Source: Rhodothermaceae bacterium | Lineage (GTDB): Bacteria; Bacteroidota; Rhodothermia; Rhodothermales; Rubricoccaceae | DNA length: 6,092 nt | Direction of reading: 5' to 3' | NCBI GenBank assembly: GCA_013003465.1 | Contig: JABDIZ010000175.1 | Location: 1-6,092, forward strand | Shown: piece after piece, positions 1 to 6,092 of the stretch | How positions within the stretch are numbered: the first letter of the stretch is position 1 | Layout of the letters: every line of letters begins with the position of its first letter | Notes under the pieces: model-generated | Seen by the model: the letters and a program-made list of their open reading frames with translations, nothing else | Databases searched by the model: none | What the model was told of the DNA's origin: nothing | Program-made: the position numbers and the translations under genes

Positions 1-800
1 CGGTGTCTGTGGGCGGCCTCGCCCTGGGAGGCCTCGCGGCCTGGGCCTATTTCCAGTATGCGCAGTGGGAGATGGCCGTGGCAGGCTTCCTGTTCATGAT
101 CGGCTGGCACGTCCTGGACGGCGCCGACGGGCAGTTGGCCCGGCTCACCGGCAAGACCTCAGAGATTGGGAAGGCGCTGGATGGACTGGTGGACCATGTT
201 TCGTTTGCGATGGTCTATGTCGCTCTCACGTTGGCCACCGCGCAGGTCCTTGGCTCCTGGGTCTGGTGGCTGGCCGTCGCCGCAGGGCTCAGCCACCTCA
301 TTCAGGCCACGAGCTACGAGTTTCAGCGCCATTCATACGAATACTGGGTTCTTGGTAAGAAGTCCGCGCGCCCGATGCCGCCGGAGGAGTATCGCCCGAC
401 AATGCAGGGAAAGCAGGGCGCGAGCCTGTTTTTCGCTCAGGTGCAGCTCGCGTATTTCACCATGCAGTACCGCCTGGCGGGGGTCGACCGCAACCTGATC
501 GCCCGACTCGTCGCCCTCAAGGAGGCCGGGCGCGCGGCGGACGCGAGTGAGGCCTATCGGAGCGTCAACCGAGGTGCCGTCAAGTCCTGGTCGGCGCTTT
601 CGTCCAACTACCGCACCCTTGCCATCTTTGTCGCTGCGCTCGCAGGCAACCCGCTCTACTTCTTCCTGTTCGAGATCGTCGGGCTCAACGCCGCCCTCCT
701 CGTGCTCCGCCTGATGCAGGCGCGGTGCAATCGGGTCCTCCTCGCCCACCTCACGGACTGCACGGACCTCGCCACCGCCGACGCGCTGACGGCGACCTGA
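1..800 (+). CDS. CDP-alcohol phosphatidyltransferase family protein, probable inositol-phosphate transferase using CDP-inositol (5' partial)
   Basis: Integral membrane enzyme that transfers a phospho-alcohol from a CDP-linked donor to an acceptor alcohol, releasing CMP. The complete family signature D-x2-D-G-x2-A-R-x8-G-x3-D-x3-D is visible: counting from the codon at base 3, D39, D42, G43, A46, R47, G56, D60 and D64. Hydrophobic segments lie near residues 4-18, 24-37, 66-100 and 204-240; a charged stretch (about 105-200) lies between them. The reading frame is open to the left edge, and the GTG at base 3 sits inside what looks like the first membrane helix, so the true N-terminus (perhaps 20-50 residues) is outside the window. 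The neighbouring inositol-phosphate synthase and nucleotidyltransferase suggest CDP-inositol as donor. By analogy with Rhodothermus marinus the acceptor would be a dialkylether glycerol; the related archaeal/Thermotoga enzymes use inositol-1-phosphate instead. The family is certain, the acceptor is inferred. Confidence 0.9.
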   Translation, partial: VSVGGLALGGLAAWAYFQYAQWEMAVAGFLFMIGWHVLDGADGQLARLTGKTSEIGKALDGLVDHVSFAMVYVALTLATAQVLGSWVWWLAVAAGLSHLIQATSYEFQRHSYEYWVLGKKSARPMPPEEYRPTMQGKQGASLFFAQVQLAYFTMQYRLAGVDRNLIARLVALKEAGRAADASEAYRSVNRGAVKSWSALSSNYRTLAIFVAALAGNPLYFFLFEIVGLNAALLVLRLMQARCNRVLLAHLTDCTDLATADALTAT

Positions 801-860
801 CGCAACCCTCTGCAGCTTGCTGCCGAGCGCTCTCCCTCCCACCCCGCATTCCACACTTCT

Positions 861-2167
<1,307 letters not shown>

Positions 2168-2171
<4 letters not shown>

Positions 2172-2893
2172 GTGCACTCCCCAAGACGGGCGTGGTGCTG
2201 GCCGCGGGCTTTGGCTCGCGGCTGAAGGGCGTCGTAGCGTCCACCGACCTCAAGCCGCTGACGCCGGTGGCGGGCACGCCGCTCATCGTGCGGACGCTGA
2301 ACAGCCTGGAGACAGCGGGCTGCACCCGTGTGGTGATCGTGCTCGGCCACCATGCAGGCGTGATGGAGGCGGGCATTAGAACGGCCTATGACGGCCCGCT
2401 CGACCTCGTCTTCGCCCTCAACGAGCGCTACGCGAAGCAGAACGGCCTATCGGTGCTCGCCGCGCGCTTCTTCGTCGACGGCCCCTTCATTCTCACGATG
2501 GCCGATCACGTCTTCGGCGATGAGGTGATGGACTTGGCCGGGCGCTATACGCCGGAGCCGGGCCATGCCGCGCTGCTGGTGGACTTCAAGCTCGCCACCA
2601 TCTTCGACATGGACGACGCAACGAAGGCCGTCGTCGAGGACGGCAAGATCGTCGCCATCGACAAGACCTTGAGCGATTTCAACGCGGTGGACACCGGCGT
2701 CTTCGTCTGCACCGACGGCTTGATGGACGCGCTCCAGGCCCTTGACGAGGCCCATGGCGATGCCTCGTTGTCCGATGGGGTGCGCCATCTGGCAGCGTCC
2801 GGCCGCATGCACGCCCTCGACATCGGCGATGGGTTCTGGCAGGATGTGGACACCCCGGAGATGATGGCCCACGCGGAAACCATGCTGGCCTAG
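2168..2893 (+). CDS. NTP transferase, probable CTP:inositol-1-phosphate cytidylyltransferase (IPCT)
   Basis: Predicted soluble nucleotidyltransferase that would condense CTP with inositol-1-phosphate to give CDP-inositol and pyrophosphate. The 241-residue protein is a single sugar-nucleotidyltransferase fold: N-terminal nucleotide loop LAAGFGSRL (11-19), substrate/nucleotide lysine in DLKPL (K29), N85-x6-N92-G, the metal-binding aspartate in MADH (D113), NAVDTGVF (172-179), and GFWQDVDTP (222-230), which provides a second acidic cluster. The MADH and W-x-D-V-D-T pattern resembles the cytidylyltransferase half of the fused IPCT/DIPPS enzyme of Archaeoglobus; here the transferase half is a separate gene at the left of the window. 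Its ATG overlaps the stop of the inositol-phosphate synthase gene, so translation is probably coupled and the substrate is made by the gene just upstream. By sequence alone another sugar phosphate is possible; the context makes inositol-1-phosphate the best choice. Confidence 0.85.
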
Positions 2894-2919
2894 GTCGCAG
2901 TGCCCTTCAACCGGATCGC

Positions 2920-3025
2920 CGCTCATGGGCCTGATTTCGCCCCTGCTGCGTTGCGCTCGTCGTACGATGCTTCGGCATCGCGCTCCTCGTGCGCCTGGCC
3001 GGACCCCAATCATGGCCCATGAGCG
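2920..3025. repeat. 106-base inverted-repeat element between convergent genes
   Basis: CGCTCATGGGCC at 2920-2931 is repeated as a perfect 12-base reverse complement, GGCCCATGAGCG, at 3014-3025. With a one-base bulge the match continues inward for five more bases (TGATT at 2932-2936 against AATCA at 3008-3012). The interior carries a 14-base near-direct repeat (GCGCTCGTCGTACG 2953-2966 and GCGCTCCTCGTGCG 2980-2993, 12 of 14 identical) and a hairpin. No open reading frame of note and no target-site duplication is visible. It begins 26 bases after the cytidylyltransferase stop codon and ends 54 bases before the lipoprotein stop codon. It may be a MITE/REPIN-like dispersed repeat that also separates convergent transcripts; either role is an inference. 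Confidence 0.6.
2965..2980 (+). other. Stable C(UUCG)G hairpin inside the inverted-repeat element
   Basis: CGATGC-TTCG-GCATCG forms a perfect six-base-pair stem closed by C-G around a UUCG tetraloop when transcribed from the plus strand; from the minus strand the loop reads CGAA. No T-tract follows on either strand, so it is not a canonical intrinsic terminator, although it could protect the 3' end of the inositol operon transcript. Confidence 0.5.
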
Positions 3026-3079
3026 CCTGAACCTGTGGAGATCACTACTCCCTAACGCGGCCTCTTGCCCGCGCTCGGT

Positions 3080-4411
3080 TCAGCAGCCCCCGCCACCGCC
3101 CCGGAACGCCTCACGCCAGCCCGTCCCGCCCGGGTTGGTCAGGATCAGGTACTGGTAGACCTCGTAGCCGCTCTCCCGGAGGATGAGGTCGAGCCGCCCG
3201 TCGCCGTCGATGTCGAGGGCGCCTTCGAGGGCCAAGTCGGTCAGGCCCTCGTGGGGGTCGGCGTAGCGTTCGAGGATAACGCGCGGGGTCGGTGCGTTGG
3301 GGTCGACGCCCAGCACGAGGGCGTGCGCCGCCACGCCGGGCAGGGACGGGTGGGCGATGGAGAACGCGCCGAGCCAGTCGTCGAGATCGTCACCCGTCAG
3401 GTCGAGGGCCAGCGTGCGCCCGACGCGGAGGCGATCGAGTTGCTGGGAGCGGACACCTAAGGCCGCGAAGGCGTCGCGGGCGAGGCCCAGCAGCACGCGC
3501 TCGTCCTCGGGCGCGAGCACCTGACCGGGCGTCCGGGTGCCGCCCATCACGCTGGAGGTGGTGGCGAGCGATACCTCCTGGGCCGCCGCATCGGACGGGG
3601 CACGGACGATCCCGGTGAGGTACTGGCACCCGTCGAACGCAGCTTCGGATTCGCGGACGCGCACGGCCTTCGGCATCGTGCCCGGCTGCAACAGAAACAG
3701 CGTCCACGATGGGTTGAAATACCGCCGCGCGATCACGCGACTGAGGCTGTCGATGCGCGCCGTATACAACGAATCCCTCAGGACCCTGTCAAAGGGCGGT
3801 TTACGGTAGAAAGGCCGGGGCCGGTCCAGCACGTCGTCGATTGCGTCGGCATACGGTTCGAAAGGCGCGGTGTAGGTGCCCTCCGCGTAGCGTGCGATCA
3901 CATCGAGGTGCACGCGGCGGCGATCCACGAGCGTGTCCTCGGGCGCGACGGGTGCCGGGCGCGCGGCGTAGAGCACTGCAGCCCGCTCGGCGACGGTGAA
4001 GTTGCGCGCATCGGCCCGCGCCGCCCGGTCGAAGCCCCACAACCCGTCCACGTTGCAGTAGTAGACGAGCAACTCGCCGCGAATCGTCCGGTTCTGGGAG
4101 GCCAGCGTCACCGCCACGCGTGCCCGGTGTGTGCGTCCGTCGGCGCTCGTCACCGTATCGCGGAGAACCACCTCCCGCACCTCGTCGGCCTCGATGGTCC
4201 ACGTCCGGGCACCGTCGGCGTCCTCGAAAAACACGAACTCGGTCCCCACGAGGTCACGCCCGATCCGATCCGGCAGCGGGGCCACGGGCGCATCCAGGCG
4301 GCTGCTATCGGCCGCACAACCGGCGAGGCCGAGTACCACCACTGCAAGTGCTACCAGGCCGAAACCTTCACTGCGCACGGCGGAGGATGGAGTGCAGGCG
4401 TTCGTGGTCAT
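3080..4411 (-). CDS. Putative lipoprotein of unknown function with a C-terminal calcium-binding-type DxDGDGxxD loop
   Basis: Not recognised as a named family. From ATG 4411 the protein has 443 residues: a short N-region, a hydrophobic stretch (about 17-31) and a lipobox L-A-G-C with the acylated Cys at 32, so an envelope lipoprotein is likely. A roughly 60-130 segment rich in beta-type residues is followed by a charged, helix-prone middle. Near the end D400-I-D402-G-D404-G-x2-D408 matches the calcium loop of FG-GAP/VCBS and dockerin-type repeats, followed by an aromatic YEVYQYLILTNPG strand pair. The protein ends unusually in five glycines and a cysteine. The gene overlaps the HAS-barrel gene by 44 bases with this start. 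A GTG at 4378 would give a more typical 20-residue signal peptide and only an 11-base overlap; none of the candidate starts has a Shine-Dalgarno. Coding on this strand is supported by the signal peptide directly after the upstream stop. Whether it is functionally linked to nurA is unknown. Confidence 0.75.
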   Translation of the reverse strand: MTTNACTPSSAVRSEGFGLVALAVVVLGLAGCAADSSRLDAPVAPLPDRIGRDLVGTEFVFFEDADGARTWTIEADEVREVVLRDTVTSADGRTHRARVAVTLASQNRTIRGELLVYYCNVDGLWGFDRAARADARNFTVAERAAVLYAARPAPVAPEDTLVDRRRVHLDVIARYAEGTYTAPFEPYADAIDDVLDRPRPFYRKPPFDRVLRDSLYTARIDSLSRVIARRYFNPSWTLFLLQPGTMPKAVRVRESEAAFDGCQYLTGIVRAPSDAAAQEVSLATTSSVMGGTRTPGQVLAPEDERVLLGLARDAFAALGVRSQQLDRLRVGRTLALDLTGDDLDDWLGAFSIAHPSLPGVAAHALVLGVDPNAPTPRVILERYADPHEGLTDLALEGALDIDGDGRLDLILRESGYEVYQYLILTNPGGTGWREAFRGGGGGC

Positions 4412-4979
4412 CGTTGAGGAGGCGAGCAAGGGCACGCCCGGCCTCTACGAGAACCGTCTGCGCTTCGTTGCCCCGGCCGTGCGCATCGTACAATCCGCGC
4501 ATCACCGCCACGATCAAGTCGTCGGCGGGCACACTTGGATCGGGGTAGGTGGCGAGGGTGCGCAGAAAATCGTACGGTGCGGCGAGGCGGGCGACGGCCT
4601 CGGGATCACACAGGCGCACGAAGTCGTGGAGCGCGGCGGGGCGCGGCGGCAGGGTTTGGCGGACGAGGGGCTCGCCGTCCTTCGTGGTGGCCCGTCCGTC
4701 CCAGTAGGCGAGGATCTGCGCGCGGATCGTGGTGCGGATCAGTTCCAGGACCTGCGGCATCTCGCGGCGCAGTTCGTCGCGGTCGCGCCCGAGGGCGACG
4801 GCCTGCCGCCCCGGCTCGATGCTGCCGGTCTCGGCGTGGCTCACGAGGCCGTAGAGCACCGTCCCGTCGTCGGTCGTCACCTCGACCCAGGAACCAAAGG
4901 CGGGCGGCTCCACGTCGCGGTGCACCTCGGCCACCACGTGGCGCGTGCTCGACTCGATGACTTCGGCGATATGGGGCAT
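4368..4979 (-). CDS. Stand-alone HAS-barrel domain protein, NurA neighbour
   Basis: A 203-residue cytosolic protein. Residues 1-65 read as a HAS-barrel (HerA-ATP synthase barrel): an opening I-A-E-V-I-E-S-S-T strand, PPAFGSWVEV (25-34), then the strand Y43-G-L-V-S-H and a Pro-Gly-Arg turn (56-58). The next helix, EMPQVLELIRTTIRAQIL, is as in HerA N-termini. It then departs from HerA: there is no Walker A or B, and instead a conserved-looking LPPRPAALHDFV (110-121) and a helical tail ending in ARLLNDDHERLHSILRR. I recall similar barrel-plus-helical-tail proteins of about 200 residues in cyanobacteria, so this looks like an intact family member and not a truncated HerA. In HerA the barrel side faces NurA, which suggests this protein could bind the NurA encoded upstream on the same strand, possibly as an adaptor. 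That role is inferred. No Shine-Dalgarno is seen; heptamer repeat sequence abuts the ATG. Confidence 0.82.
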   Translation of the reverse strand: MPHIAEVIESSTRHVVAEVHRDVEPPAFGSWVEVTTDDGTVLYGLVSHAETGSIEPGRQAVALGRDRDELRREMPQVLELIRTTIRAQILAYWDGRATTKDGEPLVRQTLPPRPAALHDFVRLCDPEAVARLAAPYDFLRTLATYPDPSVPADDLIVAVMRGLYDAHGRGNEAQTVLVEAGRALARLLNDDHERLHSILRRAQ

Positions 4980-4992
4980 GGGCTGAAGGCTT
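4980..4992 (-). repeat. Short heptamer repeat abutting the HAS-barrel start codon
   Basis: GGGCTGAAGGCTT on the plus strand is the reverse complement, with one mismatch, of AAGCCTCCAGCCC at 5210-5222. Read on the minus strand it contains AGCCTTC followed by AGCCC directly before the ATG, occupying the place where a ribosome binding site would be. It forms the inverted partner of the heptamer run at the far side of the intergenic segment. Confidence 0.5.
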
Positions 4993-5004
4993 GAAGCAGG
5001 GCGG

Positions 5005-5152
5005 CCATCCTGTCATCCTAAGCGGAGGGCCAGAGTCGAATGAATCCGCAGGATCGGCGAAGCCCATCTTGTTCCGGCACGCCGTCGGCTACGAGAGGCC
5101 ACTCAATCGCCTGCACCTAGATCCCTCGGCTTCGCTCGGGATGACAGAATGG
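5005..5152. repeat. 148-base element with imperfect 23-base terminal inverted repeats (MITE-like)
   Basis: The left end 5005-5027 and the reverse complement of the right end 5130-5152 agree at 19 of 23 positions, with the identical core CTGTCATCC (5010-5018; complement at 5139-5147) followed by an AGCG-x-AG block (left AGCGGAG, right AGCGAAG). The interior has no convincing gene. The TGTCATCC..GAGCG..AG terminus with a nearby GGATC is a pattern I recall as a dispersed intergenic palindrome in several Bacteroidota, Chlorobi and Chloroflexi genomes; that is recollection, not a search. It sits between nurA and the HAS-barrel gene, splitting what is probably one operon. No clear target-site duplication is seen. 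Confidence 0.65.
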
Positions 5153-5189
5153 GAAGGAGGAGACACAACGGCCCGAAGCTAGACGCGGC

Positions 5190-5224
5190 AGCCTCCAGCC
5201 TCAAGCCCGAAGCCTCCAGCCCTA
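5190..5224 (+). repeat. Five tandem heptamers, consensus AGCCTCA-like, running into the nurA stop codon
   Basis: The bases divide cleanly into five seven-base units: AGCCTCC, AGCCTCA, AGCCCGA, AGCCTCC, AGCCCTA. The last unit contains the nurA stop codon (CTA at 5222-5224, TAG on the minus strand), so the array starts exactly at the end of the gene. The 10-base direct repeat GCCTCCAGCC at 5191-5200 and 5212-5221 shows the 21-base (three-unit) period. An inverted partial copy lies at 4980-4992. Confidence 0.6.
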
Positions 5225-6092
5225 AATCCGCGGCGCCCGCTTCGAGGCCGACTTGGCGGAGAGCGACGGCGCAGCGATCCCGGCGTGGTGCATCTGCCGC
5301 TCCAAGATGCGGTAGAACAGCTCCTTCTCCTGCGCGCGGACGACCGCCCGCTCGTGCGCCTCCGAGAGAATCATCGGGTAGCCATCGCCCTTCTCGACCT
5401 CGTCCAGCACGACGCCGTGCAGCAAATCCACCCACCCGGCCTGCTCGGCCACCCAGCGCGGCAACTCGACGCGGGCGACTTCGTGCGGCAGGCGGACGTA
5501 GAAGTACAGGATGTGGTGGTGCGGCCCGTAGTGCTCCAGAATCCGCGAGCCCGACGCGAACAGCGCCGACCGCGCGCCGACGGGCAGCACGGCCTCGAAC
5601 AGGTGCCGGTCGAGGAGGCCGCGCAGCGTGTCGTCGGTGGGCTGGTCCTCGTCTTCGCCGAGGTGGAAGCGCAGCAGGTTGACGACCTCGGCGTTGCCCG
5701 GCCGCGAGATGTACGACGCCACGGGCAGGCCTTCGGCGCGGAAACGCTCCAGTTCGGCGATGTACCGGTCTACAAGGCGGTCTTCGAGCGCGCGGTTCTT
5801 CATGCCGCGGAGCATCCAGCGGATCAGCGTCCCGTCGGCGAGGGCGACGAGCGGGCGGGCGGGCTGCCGCGCCTCTTTGGCCGTTTCGAAGAGCCAGTGC
5901 AGTTCGAGTTCGTCGCGGAGGGCGGAGACGACCTCGGTGGTCACGTCGAAGCGGGCCGACTCGTCCTCGGGCGCGAGTTCGGTCAGGTCGGTGGCACGGT
6001 AGCGGAGCTGCGGCTCGGCGAGCATGACCGGCGGCTCGTCGGTGCCGTACTGGAAGGCGATGCGGCGGCCGTTGAGCAGGTAGCACGTCGGC
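5222..6092 (-). CDS. nurA: DNA double-strand break repair nuclease NurA (5' partial)
   Basis: Manganese-dependent 5'-3' exo/endonuclease that works with the HerA translocase to resect DNA ends. The frame is open past ATG 6025 to the right edge, and the upstream residues (PTCYLLNGRRIAFQYGT) fit the family, so 6025 is not the true start and the gene continues outside. In the 289 visible residues: E69 and D86 (in LVALADGT) are 17 apart, and Y238 and H246 (in GYPMILSEAH) are 8 apart, the same spacings as the conserved Glu/Asp and Tyr/His of archaeal NurA. Also visible are VASYISRPGNAEVVN, YFYVRLP, VARVELPRWVAEQ and the helix HERAVVRAQEKELFYRIL. The first catalytic aspartate (usually in a DGS-type motif) must lie beyond the edge. 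The tail SAKSASKR is basic and low in complexity. Downstream on the same strand, after a 242-base repeat-filled gap, is a HAS-barrel protein; a HerA ATPase is not in this window. Confidence 0.93.
   Translation of the reverse strand, partial: PTCYLLNGRRIAFQYGTDEPPVMLAEPQLRYRATDLTELAPEDESARFDVTTEVVSALRDELELHWLFETAKEARQPARPLVALADGTLIRWMLRGMKNRALEDRLVDRYIAELERFRAEGLPVASYISRPGNAEVVNLLRFHLGEDEDQPTDDTLRGLLDRHLFEAVLPVGARSALFASGSRILEHYGPHHHILYFYVRLPHEVARVELPRWVAEQAGWVDLLHGVVLDEVEKGDGYPMILSEAHERAVVRAQEKELFYRILERQMHHAGIAAPSLSAKSASKRAPRI

Noticed and set aside
812..822. GCAGC-TT-GCTGC palindrome between the transferase and inositol-phosphate synthase genes
   Set aside because: The two-base loop cannot close without losing pairs and no T-tract follows; probably chance, and the genes look co-transcribed.
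2447..3013. 188-codon minus-strand frame entering the convergent junction
   Set aside because: Mostly antisense to the cytidylyltransferase gene; its start lies inside the inverted-repeat element and the product shows no domain.
3056..3073. Possible terminator for the lipoprotein gene: CGCGG stem with an 8-base loop just after its stop codon
   Set aside because: Only five base pairs and no T-tract on the minus strand; too weak to call as a terminator.
4368..4979. Idea that the HAS-barrel gene is a truncated herA
   Set aside because: After the barrel the protein continues with an ordered-looking helical domain and ends at its own stop, with no trace of Walker motifs in the downstream sequence, which encodes a lipoprotein instead.
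4131..4994. 287-codon plus-strand frame over the lipoprotein and HAS-barrel genes
   Set aside because: Antisense shadow of two minus-strand genes; no domain, signal or ribosome binding site seen.
5149..5682. 177-codon plus-strand frame with a purine-rich stretch (GGAAGGAGG) at its start
   Set aside because: The AGGAGG-like bases lie after the ATG, not before it, and the frame is antisense to nurA with a low-complexity Arg/Ala/Pro product.
5103..6086. 327-codon minus-strand frame overlapping nurA
   Set aside because: Very rich in Arg, Ala and Pro, out of frame with NurA, whose motifs are intact; typical frame shadow that also runs through the repeat segment.

Overview
The window is GC-rich, densely coded bacterial DNA with two convergent blocks: three plus-strand genes (1-2893) facing three minus-strand genes (3080-6092). 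Gene content fits the Rhodothermales (Rhodothermota/Bacteroidota; relatives of Rhodothermus, Salinibacter, Rubricoccus). The reasons are a set of genes for CDP-inositol-dependent phospholipid synthesis, a pathway described from Rhodothermus marinus, plus a bacterial NurA nuclease next to a HAS-barrel protein and weak or absent Shine-Dalgarno sequences. The taxonomic call is an inference from gene content, not from a marker gene.

Plus-strand block (1-2893): a CDP-alcohol phosphatidyltransferase cut by the left edge, then a myo-inositol-1-phosphate synthase, then an inositol-1-phosphate cytidylyltransferase-like nucleotidyltransferase. The last two overlap by 4 bases (ATGA). Read as a pathway the order is reversed: the synthase turns glucose-6-phosphate into inositol-1-phosphate, the nucleotidyltransferase activates it to CDP-inositol, and the membrane transferase moves phosphoinositol onto a lipid alcohol (or onto a second inositol phosphate, giving the solute di-myo-inositol phosphate). 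The head group is activated, instead of the lipid as in classical phosphatidylinositol synthesis.

Convergent junction (2894-3079): no gene. It holds a 106-base element bounded by a perfect 12-base inverted repeat, with a C(UUCG)G hairpin and a 14-base near-direct repeat inside.

Minus-strand block (6092-3080): nurA (5' end beyond the right edge), a 243-base noncoding segment, a stand-alone HAS-barrel protein, and an overlapping unknown lipoprotein gene. NurA normally works with the HAS-barrel ATPase HerA in DNA end resection; here the neighbour carries the barrel but no ATPase domain. The gap between nurA and the HAS-barrel gene is made almost entirely of repeats: a 148-base element with 23-base imperfect terminal inverted repeats, framed by oppositely oriented runs of an AGCCTNA-like heptamer that reach the nurA stop codon on one side and the HAS-barrel start codon on the other.
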